The position numbers were made by a program, and so were the translations under genes. Source: Hygrocybe punicea (lineage: Eukaryota > Basidiomycota > Agaricomycetes > Agaricales > Hygrophoraceae). Taken from it: DNA of 64,000 bases. The stretch covers positions 5,828,001-5,892,000 of the forward strand of contig OY744465.1 in the NCBI GenBank assembly GCA_963556145.1. The letters run 5' to 3'. Positions 36,491 through 47,405 of the stretch are shown here, piece by piece (positions within the stretch are counted from its first letter, which is position 1; the number at the start of each line of letters is the position of its first letter). Under the pieces are notes generated by a model. That model ran no database searches, was not told where the DNA came from, and worked only from the letters and a program-made list of their open reading frames with translations.

Positions 36491-37485
36491 CAAGTCGCTT
36501 ATAGCCCTGACAACCAATGTCTTCTCGATGTTCTGCAACTTGCCTTGGCTCATCGCTATATTTATACTTTGATGATCTTGCGATGGCATTTATATGACCA
36601 TTAAAATAAATGTTTCAAGGAGGGCCATTCGCTAAGCTTCCATCAGGCTTCTTCGACAAGCCCAGCCCGGCGCCAAATTGGCCATCAATGATCGTCTGAG
36701 CTGGGATTGTGAAACCTTATCTGGCAAATGGCTCAGCGAACCCTGAACCGTGTTTGTGGTGTAGTCGTGGTGCTGTGCACTAAACAACAACACTCTACAA
36801 CTGGTTCAATTATGAGTAAGTGAAGGATTTTAGCTTCTACAAGTATCGTGACAATTGCGATCGATAGTGTGACTTAGCGATTAAAGTCACGACAGCAATA
36901 AAAGGTCGCGGTATTGAACTAAAGTCGGTGATAGTTGAGCTTGAAGAAAGTAATATCGTGATGATTTTCGAGGGAGATAATGAAGTGGGAAGGGGGGAAC
37001 AACGTGCTCTCTCTTGTGATTAAGCGTAATCTACATAGCTATTTTATATGTTGATGGTCAGAGATTGGAGGAGAAGTGAAAAGTTGTGGAAAGAAAGAAA
37101 CTTTACTCTAATAGGGGTCGAAAGAAAGGAATATGTATGAATCACATGAAAATGTAGCCAAAAACGGTCCTAAAAGGAGGATGAAGATAGTCTTGTAACA
37201 AAGGAAGAACAAAGGAGTCTGGTGGGAGAAAGGGAATAAGTGTTCTAAACGGGTTAGTCTATCTAAGCTGAAACGGGGCATTGCTGTATGAAAGGCGAAT
37301 GATTATGTGAGAGTCCAGGATTCGATCCAATTCGAAGGTTTTCTTTCTTGGTCCCCGACTTCGTCGGAGATGTTTGTGATACAATCGAGAGGTCACATGA
37401 GTGGTCACGAGCCATCGCGAAGTCGCAACATGTCGGGCTTGTTTTGAAGGATAGCTAGAACCTGTTCAATTCATCAATTTGGTGG
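36491..37485. other. About 1 kb without a recognised gene
   Basis: No long or coding-like frame is present and no clear termini or duplications were found. Confidence 0.4.
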
Positions 37486-38944
37486 TCAGCGCGGGTGAGT
37501 GCATATCATTGGATATTTTCTCGATGTTGACAACTTGGCATTCACTTGGAGCCTATATGGAACAAACAATAAGTATGGAATGGTAAATATAGTGATGGGA
37601 CATACACTGCCTTGTTTTGGAGCTATTTCAGCCACAGGTTCAGCCGACAGTGGCAGGTCTTCCTTGAGACCAGTTACGAAGGAGGGAGTGAGAGTGATTG
37701 GGGGGGTTGTGGGATTCTCATGCGGTGAATCTTGGGATGGCACCTTAGTCGGTTCAAGAAATTCTTTGTATTCATCTGCTTCAAATGGCTCAATGTCATG
37801 ATTCGTGAAGCTGGTGACCTTTTCATCCTTCATTTGCAAATCCTTGATAGATGGTGTTGGTGCAGTCTGACCAACATAGCCCTTCATTGGGAATTTGCTC
37901 GTATACATCCAATGTGATGGGGTGGTCAGCATGGGCTTCTCTAAAACCATTTTGAAGTATTTCATATGTGGAGCAGGCATCCCAAACTCCTTGGGATTGG
38001 GCCTCAAACCAGGATGGAATGCTGGGTTGTCATTCATATGGAGAACTCTCCGGTGCACTTGATCACAGAAAACATGGGTGCAGTCCGCCAGTAATGGCGA
38101 TTTCTTTGAGTCAAAAGTTGTCAGTTCAGACTCAGCAGGGGGGCCATAGAATTGATGTACCTTCGAAACACAATAAAGATAGGGGGAACCATCATTGATG
38201 TCAATCTCATCGACCCAATGACTAGTGTCCATCGCCTACTGTGGCAACAAGAGGAGGATGAACCCATGGTACCTGTCCGGGGGCTAGTTCAACTTCATCG
38301 AGAGGTGTGACAATGGATGAGCGATTTGATGAATGGCATATGTCACCATCGGAAGTCGAAGGAGGTAGGGCAATGGGCCATTGACTCCAGGGCTTGCAAG
38401 GTGCTTCACTATTGGCCCAGGAAGACATCGTTGCGGAGATTTCGGATGAAGATAACCATGTCACTTTGCTGTCGACGAGCTGGGGAGATGGGGTAGGCCA
38501 CAGGGCAACAGTACTTCCAGAACTTGTGGGCTTGCAAGGTACTTCACTATAGGCCCAGGAAGACATCATTGCAGAGATTTCAGATAAAGATGACCATGTC
38601 ACTTCGCTGTCAACAAGCTGGGGAGGTGGGGTAGGCAACAGGGCAACAGTGCCTCCAGAACTTGTGATAGGTGGGCGACTCGAAAATTGCAATGGCCTAT
38701 AGCCGCGAGCTGGCGAGGGTGCCTGATTCACTGAACTACCCACTAATGACCTGTATCCAACAGCTCGGTCCCATCCCTGACTCCAGGATGACGACTTGAC
38801 TCGCTGCCTTTTAAAACATCCAACCGTTTTATCTTCATCCTCGTCATTATAGTTGCCTACAAATGTAGCCCCTGATTGATGGGCTTGATTCTTTAACTTG
38901 GTGAAATAAATGTATAGGAAAGCTAGAGATGAAAATCCTTCCAA
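37486..38944 (-). pseudogene. Unknown Ser/Pro-rich gene in two overlapping frames
   Basis: On minus, a 240-residue frame (38944-38222) is followed by a 248-residue frame (38232-37486) shifted relative to it and overlapping by 11 bp, as expected from one frameshift or an unrecognised intron. The first half holds two 46-residue tandem repeats (TVALLPTPPPQLVDSEVTW / TVALWPTPSPQLVDSKVTW) encoded by 138-bp units at 38392-38667. The second half has YGPPAESELTTFDSKKS, HVFCDQVHRRVLHMND and a proline-rich C-terminal third. No domain is recognised. The 5' end overlaps the start of the hAT gene on the other strand, so one of the two starts is probably wrong or truncated. Confidence 0.4.
38392..38667 (-). 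repeat. Two 138-bp tandem units inside the unknown gene
   Basis: Units start at 38392 and 38530 (both GCTTGCAAGG...) and are about 85-90% alike by eye. The period is a multiple of three and the frame is kept, so this is a coding repeat of 46 residues. Confidence 0.7.
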
Positions 38945-39417
38945 TTGGTCTTCAACGATCTGCTATGAATATTCACACAAAACGTCAAACACGTCCTTAC
39001 GACCTCATATCGAAAAATATCACCATGATTTATTCATGACCTTAGTGAAGGAGAACAAATGGAAGATTCAGTTGCCCGGTCTTGTGTTGCAGGCTCAATC
39101 ACAAGCCACTAGCGAGGTAGCAACCATTGAACAGATCAACAACTTCAATCAGGATACTTTTCACAAGTAGGCAAATGCACAGATTGGGTGGATCAGCGCA
39201 GATAATGGATACGGATCGCCTCAGATACAGGTCCAGATCAAGATTTCCCGATCCATACACCCGTGTATCTGTAACCGGTCCCTATTTGGGTAGTGTCACG
39301 GTACCCGTGTCACACATCAACATCACCACCAACCACGGCCACAACCACAGCCACAGCAACAACAACAACGAGAATGACAACAACAATGACGGACAATGAT
39401 GGGACATGGGGAGAAGG

Positions 39418-39451
39418 GCAGTGGGGGGGCGGTGCACCCACCTCCCGTTGC
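39418..39451. repeat. Palindrome P1 in D1
   Basis: GCA...GGG...GGTGCACC...CCC...TGC dyad centred on TGCA, ending six bases before the GTATGT donor at 39457. Confidence 0.5.
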
Positions 39452-39456
39452 AGTAG

Positions 39457-39515
39457 GTATGTTTTTTTTTGTTTTTTTTGTTAGCTAATAATTACACAAA
39501 CGACGATGACGGCAG
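39457..39515 (+). other. Intron-like segment in D1
   Basis: GTATGT start, T-rich body, GCTAATAA branch-like site and GGCAG end; 59 nt. D2 has the counterpart at 46795-46854. The acceptor choice is less certain than in A, C and E. Confidence 0.4.
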
Positions 39516-39748
39516 TACCAACAACACAAACACCACACACCTGACGAGGACGACAGGCGGCGAGGATGAGGGTGACAATGGCGGCCACCACCATGACGAC
39601 GACAACCTACATCCCTCCAAATAGGACAACAACAACAACAACAACAACAACAACGACCACCATGACCACGACCACTAGCACAACCACTAGCACAACCACG
39701 ACCATGACCACGACCACGACCAGGCCACAGCCATCCCACCACCAACAT

Positions 39749-39803
39749 ACCTCGCGGATGTGCACGGTCATGTCAATCGACATTGGCGCTGCAACCGCGA
39801 GGT
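39749..39803. repeat. First palindromic module P2 in D1
   Basis: ACCTCGCGG arm, centre ATGTCAATCGACAT, CCGCGAGGT arm. Confidence 0.65.
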
Positions 39804-40121
39804 AACCAGGAGGATGGTGGTGTGCCCACCACCTGGTCGCGGCCAACCCACCCCCCGCATTGCATTCGCATTAAGACCGGGACAACGGGGAGCCCAAATA
39901 CGTCACCTCGCCGCATTTTGCCCCAAACCCCACCCCCACTTGGTCAACACCCACGGCACCCGTTTCCCATCCATTTTCGAGCACCCCCAACTCACTTGCA
40001 CACCACCACAATGACCGGCCATCACCGCTGCCTCGGCCACCACGCAGCCGACCTCCCATTGCACCACAACACGTCTGCATTGTGCCCCGAGCACGGTGCA
40101 GACCTGTCCTTGGCCTCAGTT

Positions 40122-40175
40122 ACCTTGCATGAGCACACCGCAACATCAATTGACATTGGCGCGGCGAACGCGAGG
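40122..40175. repeat. Second palindromic module P2 in D1
   Basis: ACCTTGCAT arm (diverged), centre ACATCAATTGACAT, AACGCGAGGTA arm; 104 bp from the right end. Confidence 0.65.
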
Positions 40176-42409
40176 TAAATACCATATCATATCTGTATCC
40201 GTGGCTTGGGTACAGATATTGACGGATACAGATATGGATACCAAATTCGGCACCCACAGATGATCCATGCAGTTGCCTATTCACAAGCACTTGGTGAATT
40301 TCATTGTTGCCGATGACCAGGTATATATCTATATATATATATAATTTGCTGCTATGCTGATTTTATTATTATTCGCAAGTCACTCTGGGTCATAGAGTGT
40401 CCTGAATTTAGGCGACTCCTTCTTCTCTTATGGAACGACCTCAAAGCCACCATGATACCCCATCGAACTAAAACATGCGAACTGATTATTCAAGCTTGGC
40501 GGATGTATTTCCAGACCTTACAGAAAGAACTTGCAGTACGTATCCAATTGCTCATTTGATGGTGCATTGCTTGCTCATTCATTCAGAATGCAATGGGGCA
40601 CATTTCATTTACAACAGACATCTGGTCGAGCCAAATTCTCCAGTCCTTCCTAGCGATTATGGTGCATTGGATCGGGCGACTTGAAGGAACAACCACACTT
40701 CAGTTCAAGAAGGCCCTCATCACGTTCCACCGTCTTCGTGGACTCACAACAGTGAGGTGCTCGGTAAGATGGTTCTGCCCTTGCTCGATAGGGCTGGCAT
40801 CACTGCAAAGGTAAGATCTGCAGGAGTCGAGACTCAAACCAAATGATATATTTTCTCTCTCAAGGTTGGACATTTTACGCTCAACAATGCAACCAACAAT
40901 GACACGATGTTGAAGATGCTCAAAATATCGCTGGTGGAGCGTGACATATCCCTTGATGCTGTTGATTGCAAGATAATGTGCTTCAGTCATATTATCGACC
41001 TTACTTCCGGGTGGGTAGTAAACAGTGTGGTCAATACAGCTGAGGACGACGACGATACCTCTTCATCTGACAATCCAGAAGGTGAATCCCAGGGGCCTAA
41101 CCCCATCATACTCGCTCGCCAAGTGGTATGAGCTATTCAAGGTTCTGGATTGTGTCGTGATGCCTTCCAGGAAGTCATCACAAATGGTAATGACAAGGGC
41201 TGGTTCAAGGAAGGACAGCCTCCCATGGTTGTCAAGGTCAAATCTCTGGAGCTTTTGTGTGATATATGCACATGGTGGGATTCTGTCTATTACATGCTCA
41301 ATCGACTTCACATGTTGCGCCCAGTATGATTTCTCTTTTGTTGACCAAATTTAAACTAACTTCAATCAATTTAACAGGCAGTTGATCATTTTCTCGCACT
41401 TCCAAACAACAGGGAGTGGGCAAGGTACCAAATTTTGCCTCACAATTGGTCTGCGATGCAGGACATTAAGCTAGTTTTTAAGTGTTAGTTGTGGAAAGCC
41501 CAGTGAAACACATCCTGACCTATGATCCCGCCAACAGATGCCACACCGTGTTCAGCAGACAATGTCTAGTGAGAAAACTCCCATCCTCAGTGGCACGATT
41601 CCTGCATTCAAAACTTTCATGATGGCATGGGAGAAAATCGTGACAGAGCACCCCGAGTTCAATCGCTACATTAAACCTGGCCTCGAATGGGCGTATAAAT
41701 ATTATCGCCACATGGACCAGACCTGCACCTATATTGTTGCTATGTGTGAGTCATTTTCTTAATGCAAGTGATTTATCTCACAATTGTCAATAGTTCTGAA
41801 CCCTGTCATTTGCATGTCATGGATCAACAAGCAATGGGATCATCATTATGTCACATTGGCCAAAACAAAAGTTAAAGAAACAGTGAGTTATTTTTATTAT
41901 AGTCTTGAGTTGGAGTAACCTGATTTGGCTTGAGATGCTTGAATACCACACTCAGGACACCACAGCGACCACACACAGTGATGATGAGGCCAATGCTGGT
42001 ACCGAACAAACACCGAAGTATATGTCGCTTGCAGAACAATATGGCCTTGATTTGGACATGGAGATAGGAGAGTCTAGCCAAAACAACAAACAAATGATTG
42101 ACCAGGAGTACGATGCATATGCCACAGCACCAGTCTCACCAAAGCACACCGATATCCTCAAATTTTGGGAGGTATGTGTTCTCATTGGTGATGCTTCAAT
42201 GTGACCTCATGACGTTACAGGCAAATCAAGCAACCTATCCGACCCTTTTCAGTATGGCTATGGACTACCTTCCGATTCAAGCATCTGCCATCCCCTCTGA
42301 ACGTGTCTTTTCATCAAGCACAGAAACAGATACCAAATGGCACAACCAGATTAGTCCCCTCCTCATGGAGGCATTGCAAATGCTTAAGTTTCACTTAAAA
42401 GATGAATGA

Positions 42410-42758
42410 CTTGACTTCACATCGTCTTGGATAACTCCGGAGAAGCACATGATTGATGATGATCCAGATGACGACTTGCTTAGCAAATTACTTTAGAACA
42501 ATTTTCAAAATGGTTTGGACCATGTTATTCAGGCCATTAATCACGATGATGATGAAGACTGAGTATGAGACTCAAAGTGTGTTTTGTTTGTTGTATCAAT
42601 AATTCGATTAAAAAGATTTTGGTGTGTTTGTAAACAACGTAAATAGTTTTCCATGGTTCATCCACCACTACCACATTCTCTTTTGAATGAACCTCTTCCC
42701 CTGTCCCTCTGTTGTGAGTAATGTCTGATGGTCAATCTATATGTGCTCTGCCTCATAT
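42410..42758. other. 3' flank of the second hAT gene
   Basis: Frame remnants continue briefly after the stop (acidic Asp/Glu codons to about 42560). Nothing else is recognised before element E. Confidence 0.3.
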
Positions 42759-42922
42759 AAGGTTGACCACGGGTACGGGTCAACCCGCGGTATTTCCGAA
42801 ACGGGTTGCACGGGTACGGGTAAGGTTGCCAAATACAGCACCCATGACCAAACCATGACCCGTACCCGCGGTTTCACGGTTTTCAACGGGTTAGCAACAA
42901 CGATAGGGCCATACACCCTCAG

Positions 42923-42968
42923 GTATGTTTCTTTCATCATTTAACACTATTCTAATCCTTTTTTTCAG
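42923..42968 (+). other. First intron-like segment in E
   Basis: GTATGT start, TTCTAATCC branch-like site, polypyrimidine tract and TTCAG end; 46 nt. Confidence 0.6.
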
Positions 42969-43110
42969 GTAACAACAACACTGACTCGAGCACGACATGT
43001 CACCGCACCACGAGAGGCCATCTCGGCCCCACTCGTTGACATCCTGGCCCTCTCATTAACACCCTGACGACAACAACAACCACAACACAATGGGAAGGCA
43101 GGAAAGAAGC

Positions 43111-43144
43111 CAGCCAGAGAGGTGGTGCACCCACCCTCTGGCTG
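43111..43144. repeat. Palindrome P1 in E
   Basis: CAGCCAGAG...GGTGGTGCACCCACC...CTCTGGCTG, nearly perfect dyad centred on TGCA. It stands immediately before the second donor. Confidence 0.65.
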
Positions 43145-43148
43145 TCAG

Positions 43149-43201
43149 GTACGTCTCAGTGTCTTTTGTCATTATATCATTGCTGATGCCATTCTTTGTA
43201 G
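43149..43201 (+). other. Second intron-like segment in E
   Basis: GTACGT start, TTGCTGATG branch-like site, TTTGTAG end; 53 nt. Confidence 0.5.
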
Positions 43202-43486
43202 TTTCATTATTTTCTTTTGTAAACTACGACAACAACACGACAACAACAACAACAACGCCCTCACCGCATCTTGGCACCCCATCGTCAACATCTCCTACCC
43301 CCTCGCCCCTTCGTCAACATCTCGGCCTCTCGGTCTCCCACTGACCCCCTCGTCAACGTCTCCCACTCTCACGTCAATAACTTGGCACCCCTCGGCAACG
43401 TCTCCCACCTCTCATTAATGCCCCGGCTCTCGCTAACAACGACACGCCCCGAAGACGTGACGACGACGCGACAGGATGCGTACAAC

Positions 43487-43521
43487 ACGACCAACCTGTG
43501 TTTGAGACACAGGTTGGTCGT
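43487..43521. repeat. Perfect 15-bp hairpin in E
   Basis: ACGACCAACCTGTGT, five-base loop TTGAG, then the exact reverse complement. It lies 16 bp left of module P2. Confidence 0.75.
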
Positions 43522-43536
43522 ATTCACGGTCACTCC

Positions 43537-43590
43537 ACCTCGCGCACCCCAACTGGTGTCAATTGACATCAGTGTGGTCAGGGCGAGGTA
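43537..43590. repeat. Palindromic module P2 in E
   Basis: ACCTCGCGC arm, centre TGTCAATTGACA, GGGCGAGGTA arm; 134 bp from the right end. Confidence 0.7.
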
Positions 43591-43732
43591 GTGGTAATAC
43601 CACCGCAGCACCACCACGGTTAGAGGAGATGGGTATGGGTTGAACCCGTTGGGGGTGCGGTTTTGGCGGGTGCAGGTGCGGTGTTAGCCGAGCCAACCCG
43701 TCCGAGACCTGTGGTCAACCCTAGCCTCATAT

Positions 43733-43896
43733 GATGTGTCCACCCTTAGTCTTGCGTAATTGTAAATGGAAATTGTTCGGATAGCTGGGCGATACAGGCT
43801 AAAAGAACAACTTGCTTCAGGAACCTCTCATGCGTCTAAGAGAAGTGTGTTGCACTCTGTTGTATTTTACTCACAAGCATGGATGAACAGATGAGA
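43733..43896. other. Short stretch between E and the Helitron end
   Basis: No feature seen. Confidence 0.4.
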
Positions 43897-43930
43897 CTAG
43901 TGGGGTGTGGGCCATTGCTTTGCATGGCAG
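43897..43930 (-). other. Candidate Helitron 3' terminus
   Basis: On minus, a short stem (GCCAT, 8-nt loop, ATGGC; 43928-43911) is followed after ten bases by CTAG at 43900-43897 and then a T. A hairpin about 10 nt before CTRR, with T after it, is the usual Helitron 3' end. It lies about 65 bp beyond the last codon of the Helitron ORF. The 5-bp stem is short, so this is a candidate only. Confidence 0.4.
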
Positions 43931-46755
43931 GTTACTCGTCCCTTTTTTTAGCAAGAGAACAAATGTTAAGATTGAGCATATATACACAGTACAGCATTAT
44001 TACCATTACATGACAATAAATTAATATTTGAAAAGTCATCTATATCACCTTCATTAATACAAATTGATCTGGTTGATATACCATCATGAAACCATACCAT
44101 ACTGTCGATGAATATATGGGCAGTAAAATGTGCATCACCAAAGTACACAATTCCTCTCAATGTGAAAGCAGTGGATATGTCATCAATTGACAAGTTTATA
44201 ATTTGACTAACTATTAAATTCTCAATAGAGTCAAGTGTAAACATGATTAGAGGTGGAATTTTGTTAAATGCAATAAATTTAGTAATCTCTCCCCAACACA
44301 ATTGACATCTGTGCCATTGTCTATTAACTATAATTTGAGCAAGACATGCTGAGATTGTTCCAGAAAATGAATATGAACAGTGAAAGATGGCATCACATCT
44401 ATCATTTTCCAGAATGGTTATGTTTTTACAATTCATACATTTAAGACAAGTTGAAGTCATTGGTTCATTTGCTTTCATTATATAATGGGCCAAATCACTT
44501 ATGGCAATGCCAACTTGACCATAAGGAAATATTTCGGGTTTATCTTGATGCAATAAATGTCTGATTGTATTTCTAACTGTTTCTAAATCTGTTGTGTTAT
44601 TCTTTGATTGTTTGAATCCTAAGCTCAAAATCTTTAATATTTCATTGATGCTATTGAATCTTTTTTTCCAACTTGATGGATCTTCATTCCATATTGCTAG
44701 TAATATTGTAAAGAGTGAATCATAAGCACAGCTCCAATTTTGAGCATCCCATATAAACCCTTTTGGTTCATTGAATTCAATAGTACTTGTTTTTCGTCTT
44801 TTTTTCACTATGGAAGATGAACTTACAACTTGTTCTAATTTTTGTTTTTTATTGTGCAATATATTGGCTGTGGAATTTTTATGAGCAACAGTCATTGGAA
44901 CAGTTCCTTTTGCAGGAACAAAGTTGAGGTTTCTGAAATCTGCCTTGGATTTTTGTTCATAGGTTTAATTAATTGCCATGGAGAGGGCTGTGCTGTGTAT
45001 TGATTGAGTTGTTCTGTGGCTTTCCATGCAATAGCATGATGAATGTTTTTTGGAATATATGACTTTCCCTTCCATTTTCTAAATTGATCAATGATAGAAT
45101 TTCACTGATCTCCCCTGACATGGTCTGGTAAGAGTCCTTGATATTTCAGTTTGGTAATCTCATCAAGCAGTTCCAATTCTCTGAATTCTTGCCTGAGATA
45201 TCCAGAAGCACCACCAGTAATTACTTTAGGATCAAAGCCTTGCATGATAATAGTTCCTGCTGCAGAAGCACTTCTTGATAAGCAAGTATAATAGGATTGG
45301 TGGTTTCTACAACTACTGAGGTCAACTACATTGTTAGGACGAGTACGTCCTTGATATGCATAATCAGTCATTGCAAAATTAGGCAGTACCAACACTTGTT
45401 CTCTTGACAAAGATATCACATCATCATTGGGTAATGAGCACATGGTGGAAGTGACATGTTTTGTAATTGGCACCACATTTTCAGGAAGTCCTTCTATGTT
45501 AATTCTTTTTGGAGGATTCAATAATCTGACAAATAAAGTGTCCAGTACAGTTTGTTGCTCAGGACCTATTGCACTCTGCCAACCCACCACTATGCCCTCT
45601 GCTCCTTTGGTAATGCAGCACTCTGTTGCATCATTGTTTCTCAGCATCACTGGCATGCATACACATAAGTCCAATCTTCCTGGTATATGATCAGAGGATG
45701 ATGCATGTGGTTGGCTCCAAAGTAGCTTTTGGAGTGAAGGTTCCAATATCTTTGTGTGTCAAATAGGATCCAAAATTGTTGACATGTGATGAGATTTTCT
45801 TTTGCTATTGGAACTAGTAGGATCATTCCATCTGTCTATGGAATAGAATGATGTTAATGGTCTCCTATTTTCAGCAACAAAATGTTGAATACCAAGTTCA
45901 TTGATTTTGTCTTTTTGTGCATTCAATGCAGTTATAACTAACACATTCCTGAATTTCTTTTGGGCTAATTTTGGATCATTTGGACCTTTTCCTGCAACAC
46001 GAGTACGAAGAAATGCAATATCTTTGGGAGTACATGCTTTGTACCTCATGTTTTCCAAAGCAAGCCTCAGTTGGACATCTTCTTCTGACTGATTGGTTTG
46101 TCTCATATTTTCACGTAATATAACAACTGTTGTAATTTGATGCCAAAGAGCTTTGCCTATAGCCACTTCCTGATTTGCTATAGTTTGACTGGAATTGATT
46201 TGGACACCAACAGTTCCAGAGTACAAAGGAGCACCACTCATAGCCGGTGGAAGTTGGCCAAAATCTCCTGCAAATATCATATTAATGCCACCAAAGGGTT
46301 CATCATAAACACCACATGCTTTTGCACACTGAGCACTGATTTTATACATATCTCTGCAAGGTAACATTGACACCTCATCAATAAAAATGTAATCCACACC
46401 GTCAAGATTGGCATGGACTTGTGCAAGGGAACGAGTTGATCCTCCCTGATTAATTCGAAGAATGGAGTGATATGTGGATCCATTTACAAGGGCAGCAGCA
46501 CCACCGGTTAGGCAAATGCACGGATTGGGCGGATCAGCGCAGATCATGGATACGGATCGCCTCGGATACGGGTCCGGATCAAGATTTTTCGATCCGTGCA
46601 CCCGTGTATCCGTAACCGGTCCCTATTTGGGTAGTGTCATGGTACCCGCGTCACACATCAACATCACCAACCACGGCCACAACCACAGCCACGGCGACAA
46701 CAACAACGAGAACAACAACAAGAACGATGGACAACGATGGGACATGGGGAGAAGG

Positions 46756-46789
46756 GCAGCGGGGGGGCAGTGCACCCACCTCCCATTGC
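46756..46789. repeat. Palindrome P1 in D2
   Basis: GCA...GGG...GTGCAC...CCC...TGC dyad, same position as in D1, just before the GTATGT at 46795. Confidence 0.45.
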
Positions 46790-46794
46790 AGTAG

Positions 46795-46854
46795 GTATGT
46801 TTTTTTTTGGTTTTTTTTCTTAGCTAATAATTACACAAACGACGACGACGGCAG
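46795..46854 (+). other. Intron-like segment in D2
   Basis: GTATGT start, TTAGCTAATAA branch-like region, GGCAG end; 60 nt, collinear with D1. Confidence 0.4.
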
Positions 46855-46977
46855 CAACGACCACCACAACCACCACAGTGACCACGACCACGACCACTAG
46901 CACGACCACTAGCACGACCACGACCATGACCACGACCGCGACCGCGACGAAGGCCATGGCCATCCCACCACCAACAT

Positions 46978-47032
46978 ACCTCGCGGATGCGCACTGTCAC
47001 GTCAATCGACGTTGGCGCTGCAACCGCGAGGT
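46978..47032. repeat. First palindromic module P2 in D2
   Basis: ACCTCGCGG arm, centre ACGTCAATCGACGT, CCGCGAGGTA arm. Confidence 0.7.
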
Positions 47033-47350
47033 AACCAGGAGGATGGTGGTGTGCCCACCACCTGGTCGTGGCCAACCCACCCCCTGCATTGCATTCGCAT
47101 TAAGACCGGGACAACGGGGAGCCCAAATACGTCACCTCACCGCCTTTTGCCCCAAACCCCACCCCCACTTGGTCAACACCCACGGCACCCGTTTCCCATC
47201 CATTTTCGAGCACCCCCAACTCACTTGCACACCACCACGATGACCGGCCATCACCGCTGCCTCAGCCACCACGTGGCCGACCTCCCATTGCACCATGACA
47301 CATCTGCATTGTGCCCCGAGCATGGTGCAGACCTGTCCTCGGCCTCAGTT

Positions 47351-47405
47351 ACCTCACGCGAGCACGCCGCAACGTCAATTGATGTTGGCACGGCGAATGC
47401 GAGGT
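47351..47405. repeat. Second palindromic module P2 in D2
   Basis: ACCTCACGC arm, centre ACGTCAATTGATGT, ATGCGAGGTA arm. The spacing to the first module is 373 bp, the same as in D1. Confidence 0.65.

Larger units (their letters stand above)
39168..40279. mobile_element. Element D1, hAT-like non-autonomous element
   Basis: Left end TAGGCAAATGCACAGATTGG, reversed right end TAGGCAACTGCATGGATCAT. Perfect 8-bp duplication TTCACAAG (39160-39167 and 40280-40287). The interior (1112 bp) has ATACGGAT subterminal motifs, a TGCA-centred palindrome (39418-39451), an intron-like segment (39457-39515), AAC/ACC/ACG triplet repeats (about 39620-39720) and two P2 modules 373 bp apart (39749 and 40122). Confidence 0.85.
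38910..42409 (+). pseudogene. Second hAT transposase, split by element D1
   Basis: Coding blocks run from the remains of a BED finger (NTSLRPHIEKYHHDLF near 39000) through HLVNFIVADDQ (40282), a core with MGHISFTTDIWSSQ (40593), VGHFTLNNATNNDT (40863) and AIDxH-like CFSHIIDLTSG (40981), to the C-terminal dimerisation domain (MDYLPIQASAIPSERVFSS at 42270) and a stop at 42407-42409. The usual TT.IWSS, NNATNND and PSERVFS motifs of hAT transposases are all present. Introns are short GT-AG. Element D1 sits between DTFHK and HLVNF; removing it and one copy of TTCACAAG restores continuity. The two cysteines of the finger are missing at the N-terminus, so the 5' end is probably truncated. I did not find matching terminal repeats, so the element's extent is unknown. 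Confidence 0.75.
42759..43724. mobile_element. Element E, hAT-like non-autonomous element
   Basis: Left end AAGGTTGACCACGGGTACGG, reversed right end CTAGGGTTGACCACAGGTCT. Direct repeat CCTCATAT on both sides (42751-42758 and 43725-43732). The 966-bp interior has GGGTACGGGT subterminal repeats, two intron-like segments (42923-42968 and 43149-43201), a P1 palindrome (43111-43144), AAC triplet repeats, a 15-bp-stem hairpin (43487-43521) and module P2 (43537-43590). Confidence 0.8.

Noticed and set aside
37300..37360. tRNA-like TPsiC motif (GGATTCGATCC)
   Set aside because: No acceptor stem, D arm or anticodon arm can be folded around it. A second candidate near 24206 fails in the same way.
39566..39846. 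Thr-rich and Val-rich frames in D1 (and matching ones at 46634-47075 in D2)
   Set aside because: Translation of ACC/ACA triplet repeats and of the shared core; both strands are open and no protein feature is seen.
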